Below are positions 42,699 through 50,667 of a stretch of 64,000 nucleotides of DNA, one piece after another. Source of the stretch: Arthrobacter jiangjiafuii. Its GTDB lineage: Bacteria > Actinomycetota > Actinomycetes > Actinomycetales > Micrococcaceae. Location: the NCBI RefSeq assembly GCF_018622995.1, contig NZ_CP076022.1, forward strand, positions 3,224,001 to 3,288,000, written 5' to 3'. The position numbers and the translations under genes are program-made. The notes beneath the pieces were generated by a model. It made no database searches. It was not told the origin of the DNA and saw only the letters and a program-made list of their open reading frames with translations. Each line of letters opens with the position of its first letter. Position 1 is the stretch's first letter.

Positions 42699-43136
42699 CT
42701 ACAGCGATGCAGAGGCTCCGGCCCGGTGGACCTCAAGGTCGTGGATCAGGGAGACCAGTTCCCGGCGGAGCTCTGGGCGGATGTCTGCGCTGAATCCGAC
42801 CTGCTCAATCTCGTCGGCCCGCCCCAGCATCCGGCGGCCATGCTCGGAGATGTCCACCACCCGGCGGGCGCCGCCCTCCGCCGCCGGAGGCAGCTCGCCC
42901 ACAAGTCCCTGCCGGGTCATGGTTACCAGCGAGGTTCCCAGCGTTTGTGCCGTCACCCGCAGCCTGCGGGCCAGCTCCGCCCGCTTCATCGGCCCGTCAC
43001 CGGCCAGGACCCGCAGCACTGTCACACGTTCCTGGGTCAGGCCCAGCTCCCGCAAACGGTTATCAACTTCCCGCCGCACCAATCGGGCTGCAGTTGAAAG
43101 CAGTCGGACGGCTTCCCATTCCCCCTCGTTCTGCAT
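42699..43136 (-). CDS. MarR family transcriptional regulator
   Basis: 145 residues from the ATG at 43136 (AGGGGA nine bases upstream); ATGs at 43157 and 43172 are also in frame but lack a site. Winged helix-turn-helix: LGLTQERVTVLRVLAGDGPMKRAELARRLRVTAQTLGTSLVTMTRQGLV, then the wing ELPPAAEGGARRVVDISEHG. Divergent from the long acyl-CoA dehydrogenase gene, which it may regulate, and upstream of the Rieske gene. The ligand is unknown. Confidence 0.88.
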   Translation of the reverse strand: MQNEGEWEAVRLLSTAARLVRREVDNRLRELGLTQERVTVLRVLAGDGPMKRAELARRLRVTAQTLGTSLVTMTRQGLVGELPPAAEGGARRVVDISEHGRRMLGRADEIEQVGFSADIRPELRRELVSLIHDLEVHRAGASASL

Positions 43137-43368
43137 CTGTTTGCTTCCCCTGTACATGTCATCGGTTGGCATCAAAATACTCAGTGTGCTTACTATTCCA
43201 ACGCTACAAAGGGGGGTCTTGTCAAGATTCGGGGCGGCGTTGCAGTGTCCCGGCGACACATTCCAAGCCGCCTCCCGGACCCCCTTTCTGCCTGCTCCTC
43301 CGGCGCGTAGTCTGAGCCGCACAGCCAGCGTCGGCTGCCTAATGCAGCCACAAGCGAGGGGATTTCGC

Positions 43369-45345
43369 ATGAGCACCAAGGACCTGCAGCAGGCCGCCGA
43401 CAGCGCGGAGAACGACGGCGCCAGGGAGGTACGGGAGCGGGAAGTCACCGCCTCCGACGCCAGGGCACTGGCCGAAGCTTCCCGCATCGCCGAGGACCAA
43501 AGGCCCAGCTTTGCCAAGGGAATCTACATGGGCAGCTACAACCTGGATCTCATCCGCCCCCATCAGCGCGACCCTGAAGAGGACATCCGGGCCCGTGGCT
43601 TCCTGGACCAGCTCACCGCATACTGCGCCACCTTGGACGGGGAACTGATCGAGCGCACCGGCGCCATTCCCGATGAATACCTCCGGGGCCTGGCGGAGCT
43701 GGGGGTCTTCGGCATGAAGATCCCCCGGAAGTACTCCGGACTGGGGCTGTCACTGCTCTCCTACGGCCGGGCCCTGATGGTGCTGAGTTCAGTGCATCCC
43801 AGCCTGGGCGCACTGACCTCGGCGCACCTGTCCATCGGCGTTCCGGAGCCGGTGAAGGTGTTCGGCACCGAGGAGCAGAAGGAAGAGTATCTGCCGCGCT
43901 GCGCGGGCGGGGCCATCTCCGCCTTCCTGCTGACCGAGCCCGACGTCGGCTCCGATCCGGCGCGCATGCGCGCCACTGCGGTTCCCTCAGAAGACGGCAG
44001 CGAGTATGTCCTGGATGGCGTGAAGCTCTGGACCACCAACGGAGTGATCGCCGAGCTGGTGGTGGTGATGGCCGCGGTCCCGCCGCACGGCACCGAAAAG
44101 GGCGGTGTCAGCGCCTTCGTGGTCGAGATGGATATTCCGGGGATCACGGTGGAGAACCGGAACAACTTTATGGGCCTGCGCGGCATTGAAAACGGTGTCA
44201 CCCGTCTGCGCGGAGTCCGCGTGCCGTCCGCGAACCGATTGGGCCGGGAGGGCCAGGGCCTGAAGATCGCCCTGACCACCCTCAACACCGGGCGGCTGTC
44301 CATCCCGGCGATGTGTGCGGCGTCCGGCAAATGGTCGCTGAAGATCGCCCGCGGCTGGACCGGTGCCCGGGAGCAGTGGGGCCGGCCGATCTGGCAGCAC
44401 GAGGCAGTGGGGAAGAAGGTGGCCTTCATTGCCGCCACAGCGTTCGCCGTGGAATCAGTCTTTGAACTGTCCGCGGAAATGGCCGACGCCGGCACCAAGG
44501 ACATCCGGATCGAGGCAGCGCTCGCCAAGCTGTGGGCCTCCGAAATGGCCTTCCGGATCGGCGATGAACTGGTGCAGATCCGCGGCGGGCGGGGATTTGA
44601 AACGGCATCCTCGCTGGCGGCCCGCGGTGAACGCGCCGTGGCGGCCGAGCAGCAGCTGCGGGATCTGCGCATCAACCGCGTGTTCGAGGGATCCACGGAG
44701 ATCATGCATCTGCTGATTGCCCGTGATGCCGTGGACGCGCACCTGAAGGCGGCCGGGGACCTGGCGGTGGCGGGTTCGTCGCTGAGCAGTAAGGTCCAGT
44801 CGGCAGTGAAGGCCAGCGGCTTTTACGGCAGGTGGCTCCCCACTCTGGCGGCGGGCCGGGGTTCGGTTCCCACCGCGTATGCGGAGTTCGGCCCACTGTC
44901 CGGCCACCTGCGCTACGCGGACCGTGCCTCGCGCCGGCTGGCCCGCTCCACGTTTTACGGGATGGCGCGCTGGCAGGCCGGGCTGGAGCACCATCAGGTG
45001 TTCCTGGGCCGGATCGTGGACATCGGTGCGGAGCTGTTCGCCATGTCGGCGGTGTGCATGCGTGCCGAAACCATGCGGGGCAAGGATCCGCAGGAAGGCG
45101 CCGCGGCCTATGAGCTGGCGGGAGCCTTCTGCGCCCAGTCCCGGGTGCGGATCGACACGCTGTTCGATGACCTGTGGCGCAATTCCGATGCCGAGGACCG
45201 CAGGCTCGCCAAGGGCGTGCTCGGCGACCGCTACACCTGGCTGGAAGCCGGGGTCCTGGACCAGTCCGAAGGCACCGGGCCCTGGATTTCAGAGACAGCG
45301 AACGGAACTGTCGCAGGTGAAAACCTGCACCGCCGCTACCGGTAG
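43369..45345 (+). CDS. Long acyl-CoA dehydrogenase (VLCAD-like)
   Basis: 658 residues from the ATG at 43369 (GAGGGG upstream); the frame is open further upstream across the MarR gene. FAD-dependent: GALTSAHLSIGVPEPVKVFGTEEQKEEYLP, FLLTEPDVGSDPARM, LDGVKLWTTNG, WGRPIWQHEAVG, QIRGGRGFE and NRVFEGSTEIMHLLIARDAV with the catalytic Glu in FEGS. A C-terminal helical extension of about 200 residues makes it longer than ordinary 380-residue members, like very-long-chain enzymes. It removes two hydrogens from an acyl-CoA. The roughly 70 N-terminal residues are hydrophilic. Divergent from MarR, convergent with TetR. Confidence 0.9.
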   Translation: MSTKDLQQAADSAENDGAREVREREVTASDARALAEASRIAEDQRPSFAKGIYMGSYNLDLIRPHQRDPEEDIRARGFLDQLTAYCATLDGELIERTGAIPDEYLRGLAELGVFGMKIPRKYSGLGLSLLSYGRALMVLSSVHPSLGALTSAHLSIGVPEPVKVFGTEEQKEEYLPRCAGGAISAFLLTEPDVGSDPARMRATAVPSEDGSEYVLDGVKLWTTNGVIAELVVVMAAVPPHGTEKGGVSAFVVEMDIPGITVENRNNFMGLRGIENGVTRLRGVRVPSANRLGREGQGLKIALTTLNTGRLSIPAMCAASGKWSLKIARGWTGAREQWGRPIWQHEAVGKKVAFIAATAFAVESVFELSAEMADAGTKDIRIEAALAKLWASEMAFRIGDELVQIRGGRGFETASSLAARGERAVAAEQQLRDLRINRVFEGSTEIMHLLIARDAVDAHLKAAGDLAVAGSSLSSKVQSAVKASGFYGRWLPTLAAGRGSVPTAYAEFGPLSGHLRYADRASRRLARSTFYGMARWQAGLEHHQVFLGRIVDIGAELFAMSAVCMRAETMRGKDPQEGAAAYELAGAFCAQSRVRIDTLFDDLWRNSDAEDRRLAKGVLGDRYTWLEAGVLDQSEGTGPWISETANGTVAGENLHRRYR

Positions 45346-45365
45346 CAGCGGCTGGCGGGCACACG

Positions 45366-45989
45366 TCAGCCGCCCAGGGCCGCCCGGGTGATGACCAGGT
45401 AGCGGTCGGCCAGCTCTTCGGGCGGCAGGCCGCCGTCGCGTCGGTACCACTGCGCCACCGAGGTGCACATGGTGAGAACCGCCCGGGTGGCTTCGGCCGG
45501 AAACGGCGTGGTGAAGATGCCGGCGGCCACGCCGTCGTTCACGATTTCCGTCAGCAGCAGCTGCTGGCGGTCGCGGGCGGCGATGTGCCTGGCGCGGGCC
45601 TGCCCGTCAAGGCTGCGGATTTCGGACGCGGCAATGAAGGCCTGGTCGCTCCGGTGGGCGTGGAACAGGACCAGGCAGCGGATCAGGGCGGCGAAGCGCT
45701 CCTCTATACCCGCGCCGGCCTGGTCCAGCGCCTGCCGGCTGCGGGAGAACAGGTCAGCCATGGCCCGCTCCGCGATGCCCGATAACAAGGCGTGCTTGGA
45801 CGGATAGTGGTGGTAGATCCCCGGAACGGACAGTCCGGCGCGGGCTGCCACCTCCCGGATGGTGGTGCCGTGGTACCCCTGCTCCACGAAGCAGGCCAGG
45901 GCCGCACCCAGCACCGGAGGCAGCGGCGTGGTGCCGTAATCGCGCCAGTCCCTCTGATCGTCCACTGTCCGCTTCCTTGGCTCATGCAT
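45366..45989 (-). CDS. TetR family transcriptional regulator
   Basis: 207 residues from the ATG at 45989 (GGGG just upstream); the frame continues to 46115 through the promoter region without a site. Helix-turn-helix at residues about 30-62: ALACFVEQGYHGTTIREVAARAGLSVPGIYHHYPSKHALL. The C-terminal domain would bind a ligand, plausibly an acyl-CoA given its neighbours. Divergent from the SDR-ACAD-APH operon, with a perfect palindrome at 46076-46093 in between as its likely operator. Confidence 0.9.
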   Translation of the reverse strand: MHEPRKRTVDDQRDWRDYGTTPLPPVLGAALACFVEQGYHGTTIREVAARAGLSVPGIYHHYPSKHALLSGIAERAMADLFSRSRQALDQAGAGIEERFAALIRCLVLFHAHRSDQAFIAASEIRSLDGQARARHIAARDRQQLLLTEIVNDGVAAGIFTTPFPAEATRAVLTMCTSVAQWYRRDGGLPPEELADRYLVITRAALGG

Positions 45990-46027
45990 CCCCGGTCGGA
46001 TACTGCAGTCCCACGTAAATGTGACCC

Positions 46028-46056
46028 TTGACACTTTTGGGCACTGGAACCAGACT
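46028..46056 (+). promoter_or_regulatory. Candidate promoter of the SDR-ACAD-APH operon
   Basis: A consensus -35 TTGACA (46028-46033) is followed after 17 bases by a weak -10 CAGACT (46051-46056). The TetR palindrome starts 20 bases downstream, in the early transcribed region. Confidence 0.45.
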
Positions 46057-46075
46057 AAGCGTACCCGCAGCGCAT

Positions 46076-46093
46076 ACCGAGCGGTTGCTCGGT
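46076..46093. promoter_or_regulatory. Palindromic TetR operator candidate
   Basis: ACCGAGC, GGTT, GCTCGGT: 7-bp perfect arms with a four-base centre, between the divergent TetR gene and the operon. Its sequence class (ACCGA...TCGGT) is common for TetR regulators of acyl-CoA catabolism. A T-run follows on the plus strand, so weak termination is also possible. Confidence 0.7.
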
Positions 46094-46126
46094 TTTTCCT
46101 CGTATCCAGACCCAAAGGACGCCATG

Positions 46127-46909
46127 ATGAAGAACAGCTCCGGAGCCGTCCGCCGCTTGGAGGGCAAGACCGCCGTCGTGACCGGCGCCAGCCGCGGCAT
46201 CGGGCTGGCTGTCGCGCAGCGGCTGGTCGCCGAAGGTGCCCGCGTCTGCATCACCGCCCGCAAGGACGGGCCGCTGAAGGAGGCTGCTGCTGATTTCCCC
46301 GAGGGGACGGTCCTGGCGATTGCCGGCAAGTCCGACGACGCCGTGCACCGCGCGGAGGTCCTGGACACGGTGGCCGCGGAGTTCGGCCGGCTCGACATCC
46401 TGGTGAACAATGCCGGCATCAACCCCGTGTACGGCCCGCTGATGGATCTGGAGCCCGATGCGGCCCGCAAGATCATCGACGTGAACCTGTACGGCACCCT
46501 CGGCTGGGTGCAGGCCGCCTATCACCACGAGAAGCTGGATTTCGCCGGCCGCGGCGGTTCGGTCATCAACCTGTCCTCGGTCAGCGCACAGACCCCCTCC
46601 CCCGGCATCAGCTTCTATGGCATCAGCAAGGCCGCCATCGAACAGCTCACCCGGTCCCTCGCCGTCGAGCTGGGTCCGGCCATCCGCGTCAACGCGCTGG
46701 CCCCCGCCGTCGTCAAGACGCAGTTTGCCCGCGCACTGTACGAGGGCCGGGAAGAGCAGGTGGCGGCCGCCTACCCCCTGGGCCGGCTGGGCACCCCTGA
46801 GGATGTGGCCGCTGCCGCGGCCTTCCTGGCCTCCGACGACGCCGCGTGGATCACCGGCCAGATCCTGAACCTCGACGGCGGCCTGCTGGCTGCCGGCGGC
46901 AACGCCTAG
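46127..46909 (+). CDS. SDR family oxidoreductase (3-oxoacyl reductase-like)
   Basis: 260 residues from the second of two consecutive ATGs (AAGGA seven bases upstream; 46124 also possible). Classical SDR: VVTGASRGIGLAVA (NAD(P) binding), LDILVNNAG, NLSSVS and Y164-G-I-S-K168 (YxxxK), then ALAPAVVKT and GRLGTPEDVAAAAAFLASDDAAWITGQ. It should interconvert a hydroxy- and keto-acyl substrate. First gene of SDR-ACAD-APH; in the Pseudomonas lva pathway the SDR LvaD reduces levulinyl-CoA to 4-hydroxyvaleryl-CoA, a possible analogue. Confidence 0.9.
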   Translation: MKNSSGAVRRLEGKTAVVTGASRGIGLAVAQRLVAEGARVCITARKDGPLKEAAADFPEGTVLAIAGKSDDAVHRAEVLDTVAAEFGRLDILVNNAGINPVYGPLMDLEPDAARKIIDVNLYGTLGWVQAAYHHEKLDFAGRGGSVINLSSVSAQTPSPGISFYGISKAAIEQLTRSLAVELGPAIRVNALAPAVVKTQFARALYEGREEQVAAAYPLGRLGTPEDVAAAAAFLASDDAAWITGQILNLDGGLLAAGGNA

Positions 46910-46926
46910 GCAGCAAAGGACACCCC

Positions 46927-48132
46927 ATGAGCCTTCCTTCCGACATCGAAGACCTGCGCCTGCGCACCCGGGACTTCATCCGCACGGTGGTCATCCCCGC
47001 CGAACCGGCTCCCGGCGAGCGCCTGAAGGAAGCCGACCGGACCCGGCTGCAGGACGCCGCCAAGGCAGCCGGTGTCTACGCACCGCACGCTCCCCGCGAA
47101 TACGGCGGCCAGGGCGTCCCGCTTCGGTACTGGTCCCCCATCTTCCAGGAAGCCGGGTACTCGCTGATTGGCCCTACGGTGCTGAACTGCCAGGCACCGG
47201 ATGAAGGCAACATGCACATGCTCGAGCTGATCGGCACCGAGGCGCAGAAGGAACAGTATCTGCGCCCCCTGGTCTCCGGTGCCGCGCGCTCCTGCTTCGG
47301 CATGACCGAGCCGCATCCCGGTGCCGGGTCGGATCCCGCCGCGCTGCGCTCCTCTGCCGCCAAGGTGGACGGCGGCTGGGTCATCACCGGACACAAGCGC
47401 TTCACCAGCGGCGCGAACAACGCCACCTTCTGTATCGCCATGGTCCGCACTCCGGCACTCGAGGCCACCCCAACCTCCGCCGCAGCGCAGGCCGGAGCCA
47501 CCATGCTGCTGGTGGACATGGACGCTCCCGGGGTGCGCATCGGCGAGCAGATCTCCACCATGGACCGGGCCATTGGCGGCGGGCATCCACACCTGCATTT
47601 CGAGGACGTGTTCGTTCCGGACACCGCGGTTTTGGGTGCTCCAGGCGAGGGATTCCGGTACGCGCAGGTCCGGCTGGGTCCGGCGCGGCTGACCCACTGC
47701 ATGCGCTGGCTTGGACTGGCCCGGCGGGCCATGGATATTGCCCTGGACCGGGCCAACACCCGGGAAATGTTCGGCGCCGCCCTGCATGAGCTGGGCATCG
47801 CGCAGGACATGCTGGCCCTGAATGTGATGGATCTGGAAACCTCCGACGCGATCATCACCAAGACCGCCGGCCTGCTCGAATCCGACGCGAGGGCCGGCTC
47901 CGCACTGTCCTCGGTGGCCAAGGCCCACACCTCCGAAGCGGTGTACCGGGTGATCGACCGGTCACTGCAGCTGTGCGGCGGCGACGGCGTCTCCGACCGC
48001 CTGCCACTGGCCTCCTACCTGAACGAGGTCCGCGCCTTCCGGATCTACGACGGCTCCAACGAAACCCACAAATGGGCCATTGCCCGGCGCGCCTCATCCG
48101 CCCGGCGCCGCGAGGTGGCCAGTGCCCGCTGA
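46927..48132 (+). CDS. Acyl-CoA dehydrogenase, ACAD10/11-like
   Basis: 401 residues from the ATG at 46927 (AAAGGA upstream). FAD sites CFGMTEPHPGAGSDPAAL and VITGHKRFTSGANNATF, then MFGAALHELGIAQDMLA and CGGDGVSDRLPLASYLNEVRAFRIYDGSNETH. At the usual catalytic Glu position the sequence reads YDGSNE, i.e. Asp, as in ACAD10/ACAD11 and LvaC relatives that act on phosphorylated 4-hydroxyacyl-CoAs. Followed immediately by an APH-fold kinase gene; in human ACAD10/11 the two are one polypeptide. Overlap with the kinase gene is 11 bases. Confidence 0.9.
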   Translation: MSLPSDIEDLRLRTRDFIRTVVIPAEPAPGERLKEADRTRLQDAAKAAGVYAPHAPREYGGQGVPLRYWSPIFQEAGYSLIGPTVLNCQAPDEGNMHMLELIGTEAQKEQYLRPLVSGAARSCFGMTEPHPGAGSDPAALRSSAAKVDGGWVITGHKRFTSGANNATFCIAMVRTPALEATPTSAAAQAGATMLLVDMDAPGVRIGEQISTMDRAIGGGHPHLHFEDVFVPDTAVLGAPGEGFRYAQVRLGPARLTHCMRWLGLARRAMDIALDRANTREMFGAALHELGIAQDMLALNVMDLETSDAIITKTAGLLESDARAGSALSSVAKAHTSEAVYRVIDRSLQLCGGDGVSDRLPLASYLNEVRAFRIYDGSNETHKWAIARRASSARRREVASAR

Positions 48133-49243
48133 CACAGTCCTCCTGCACTCGGTACCCGACGGCGTTGAAGTGGTTGCCACCGCCGCCGAGGCAGCACTCC
48201 TGGCCTCCCCGCCCCTGCTCATCCTGGACGCCGTCACCGCGTTTCTGGACGCCAACAACCTGGGATCGGGCCCCCTGTCCTGGGCCCAGATCGGCGACGG
48301 GCAATCCAACATCACCTACCGGATCCAGCGCGGCAGCGACGTTTATGTGCTGCGCCGCGGACCGCGGCCGCCGCTGCCCCGATCCACGCATGACATGGTC
48401 CGTGAAGCCCGGATCCAGCAGCTCCTGCAAACCCGCGGGATTCCAGTCCCCGGCATCCTGGCCGTCTGCGAGGACGAGTCGGTGCTGGGCGTGCCGTTCT
48501 ACGTCATGACCTACCTCGACGGACTGGTCATCGCCGACACCATTCCCGCACCCCTGGACCCGCTGGAAGAGCGGCTGGCGACCAGCAACGCCGTCGTCGA
48601 CACCCTGGTGCAGCTGCACCGGGTGGACGTTTCGGACGGCGAGCTGGCGGCGTTCGGGCGTCCGGACGGTTACCTGCGCCGGCAGGTGGAGCGCTTCTCC
48701 GCACTTTGGGACATCAACACCACCCGGTCACTGCCCGACGTCGCGCTCCTGGGTAGCTGGCTGGCGGATAACCTGCCGGACAGCCAGGCCGCGGCCGTGC
48801 TGCACGGGGACTACCGTCCGGGAAACCTGATGTTCGCCAGTTCCGCTCCGGCCCGCGTCAGCGCCGTCCTGGACTGGGAGATGGCAGCGATCGGTGATCC
48901 GCTGGCGGACCTGGGCTACCTGACCGCCACCTACGCCGAGCCGGGCAGTGCATCCACTCCCCTGGAGCTGACCTCCGTATCCCGCAGTCCCGGCTATCTG
49001 GACCGGGCCGGTGTCATCGCCCGCTACCGGGCGCAGAGCGATCTGTCGCTGGATGCCCTGCCCTGGTATCAGGCGCTGGCGCTGTGGAAGGCGTCGATCT
49101 TCTGCGAGGCCATCTACACCCGCTGGCTCAGGGGCGAGCGGCCCGGCGACACCCGGTTCGCGCCCACCCTGGAAGCCGGGGTGCCGCAGCTGCTGGCGCA
49201 GGCCCGGCTATTTGCGGGCCTGTCACCGGAAGGCAGGCATTAG
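48122..49243 (+). CDS. APH-fold kinase, ACAD10/11-associated (LvaA-like)
   Basis: 373 residues from the GTG at 48122, which overlaps the dehydrogenase stop and follows GAGG. Aminoglycoside-phosphotransferase fold: IGDGQSNITYRIQ, VLRRGPRPPLP, REARIQQLL, catalytic loop HGDYRPGNLMF (HxDxxxxN) and metal motif LDWEMAAIGDPLADLGYL. This subfamily (ACAD10/11 N-terminal domain, LvaA of Pseudomonas) phosphorylates 4-hydroxyacyl-CoA so that the partner dehydrogenase can rearrange it to the 3-hydroxy isomer; it is not expected to give antibiotic resistance. Last gene of the operon. Confidence 0.88.
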   Translation: MPADTVLLHSVPDGVEVVATAAEAALLASPPLLILDAVTAFLDANNLGSGPLSWAQIGDGQSNITYRIQRGSDVYVLRRGPRPPLPRSTHDMVREARIQQLLQTRGIPVPGILAVCEDESVLGVPFYVMTYLDGLVIADTIPAPLDPLEERLATSNAVVDTLVQLHRVDVSDGELAAFGRPDGYLRRQVERFSALWDINTTRSLPDVALLGSWLADNLPDSQAAAVLHGDYRPGNLMFASSAPARVSAVLDWEMAAIGDPLADLGYLTATYAEPGSASTPLELTSVSRSPGYLDRAGVIARYRAQSDLSLDALPWYQALALWKASIFCEAIYTRWLRGERPGDTRFAPTLEAGVPQLLAQARLFAGLSPEGRH

Positions 49244-49254
49244 AACGCTCCGCA

Positions 49255-50289
49255 CTAGGGAACGACGACGGCGCGGCCCATGATCTCGTTGCGGTGCAGC
49301 TTGGCGTAGGCCTCGGGGGCGTTGTCCAGCGAGTAGACCTCGGTATGGACGTTGATGCCGCTGGTCCTGGCCAGGTCCAGCACTTCGATCAGCTCCGGCC
49401 GGCTGCCCCAGTAGGGCGAGCGGATGGCCGACTCCATGGCACCGGTGGTCAGGCCCACCGGAAGCACTCCGGCGCCCACGCCCACCAGCACCTGGTCGCC
49501 CTGCGGACGCATCATCGCGTGGCCCAGATCCATAGTGGCCTGGTTCGCCACGAAGTCGAACACCACATTGACACCCTCGCCACGAGTGAGGTCCCGGACC
49601 GTGGCCACAGCGCCGGGTTCGGAGGGGAAGGTGTACTGGGCGCCGACGTCGGTCGCCAGGTTCAGCTTCTCCTCGCTGATATCCAGCGCCACCACGGTGG
49701 CCGGCGTCATCGCCCGCAGCAATTGGACGGCCACGTGCCCCAGTCCGCCGACGCCGATCACCACGCATGTGGAACCGGCGTGCAGCTTATCCAGCGATCC
49801 CTTGATCGCGTGGTACGGGGTGAGTCCGGCGTCGGTCAGGGACACGTTCTTCACCGGATCAAGGTCGCCCAGCGGCACCAGATGCCGCGCGGAGTCCACA
49901 ATCATGTATTCGGCCATGGATCCCGGCGAGCCGAGCCCGGGCGGCCGGATGCCGAACTCGTGGGCGTTGGTGCAGTAGTTCTCACTGCCTTTGGAACACT
50001 CGTAGCAGCGTCCGCAGCCCCAGGGACCGTAGACGGCAACGGAGGTTCCCAGCTCGAGGTGCGCGACGCCGTCGCCCAGCTTGTCCACCGTTCCGGCGCC
50101 TTCATGGCCCAGGGTCTGCGGGAGCGCGTAGACGTAATGCTCTTCCGGCAGGCTCATGATGAAGTCGTCGGAGTGGCAGACCCCGGCGGCGGTCACCTTG
50201 AGGCGCACCTGCCCCGGGCCGGGTTCCGGTGTTTCAATCTCGACGACTTCCGGCGCGGAACCAATGGTGCGGTATTGAAGGGCCTTCAT
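49255..50289 (-). CDS. Zinc-dependent alcohol dehydrogenase
   Basis: 344 residues. Catalytic zinc site Cys38 (GVCHSD) and His62-Glu63 (GHEGAG); structural zinc Cys92, 95, 98 and 106 (CGRCYECSKGSENYC). Rossmann motif VVIGVGGLGHVAVQLL with Asp after the second strand (ALDIS), which favours NAD. It oxidises an alcohol to an aldehyde, substrate not assigned. Convergent with the APH-kinase operon and separated from it by 11 bp; its product could feed acyl-CoA metabolism nearby, but this is only position. Confidence 0.92.
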   Translation of the reverse strand: MKALQYRTIGSAPEVVEIETPEPGPGQVRLKVTAAGVCHSDDFIMSLPEEHYVYALPQTLGHEGAGTVDKLGDGVAHLELGTSVAVYGPWGCGRCYECSKGSENYCTNAHEFGIRPPGLGSPGSMAEYMIVDSARHLVPLGDLDPVKNVSLTDAGLTPYHAIKGSLDKLHAGSTCVVIGVGGLGHVAVQLLRAMTPATVVALDISEEKLNLATDVGAQYTFPSEPGAVATVRDLTRGEGVNVVFDFVANQATMDLGHAMMRPQGDQVLVGVGAGVLPVGLTTGAMESAIRSPYWGSRPELIEVLDLARTSGINVHTEVYSLDNAPEAYAKLHRNEIMGRAVVVP

Positions 50290-50459
50290 GGTTAGCTCCT
50301 GGTCTCCGCACCGGACGCTGGGGAACCGCCCGGGTCGGTGGTTTGGGATAGGCCCCTTAATGGTTGCACCCAGCGTCTGGTTGCACAGCCCCCGGGGCCG
50401 ATCTGCGCCGCTCCGCGCGGGTTCTGCGGCTCTACCTACTCAATGTCCGGTCCGAAACC

Positions 50460-50475
50460 TACCGGCCAGTAAGTT
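50460..50475. promoter_or_regulatory. Repeat element copy 1, TACCGGCCAGTAAGTT
   Basis: Sixteen bases differing at one position from the copy at 50499-50514, 39 bp away. The core CTACCGGCCAGTAA matches the imperfect palindrome TTACCGnnCAGTAA. Probable repressor site upstream of the heptad-repeat gene. Confidence 0.65.
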
Positions 50476-50498
50476 TTTTCCGGGAAACCTTGCTTTGT

Positions 50499-50514
50499 TA
50501 CCGGACAGTAAGTT
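50499..50514. promoter_or_regulatory. Repeat element copy 2, TACCGGACAGTAAGTT
   Basis: Contains TTACCGGACAGTAA (50498-50511), half-sites TTAC(C/T)G. On the minus strand CTAACTTACTG...GGTAA is nearly the same as the site at 53601-53614. Confidence 0.68.
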
Positions 50515-50667
50515 AGATGTAACCGACATCACATTGTGTCGGGGGGATTCGTCATCAGAGCAGATGCGCTTTCGGTCCGACACCACCGATAGCGGATTTG
50601 CCCACAGGCAAACTCGCTGCCCACCCGGTCCTGGACCGGCTTATGACGAGAAAATAAAGGAATTTCA

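Larger units (their letters stand above)
50290..50667. other. Gene-free divergent promoter region
   Basis: 378 bp between the alcohol dehydrogenase and the heptad-repeat gene. It contains two copies of a 16-bp element (separate entries) around 50460-50514. The adjacent sequence from 50515 to 50650 should hold the 5' leader of the heptad-repeat gene. No gene recognised. Confidence 0.6.

Noticed and set aside
48122-49243. Aminoglycoside resistance kinase
   Set aside because: The fold is APH-like, but the operon context with an ACAD10/11-like dehydrogenase and SDR fits hydroxyacyl-CoA metabolism.
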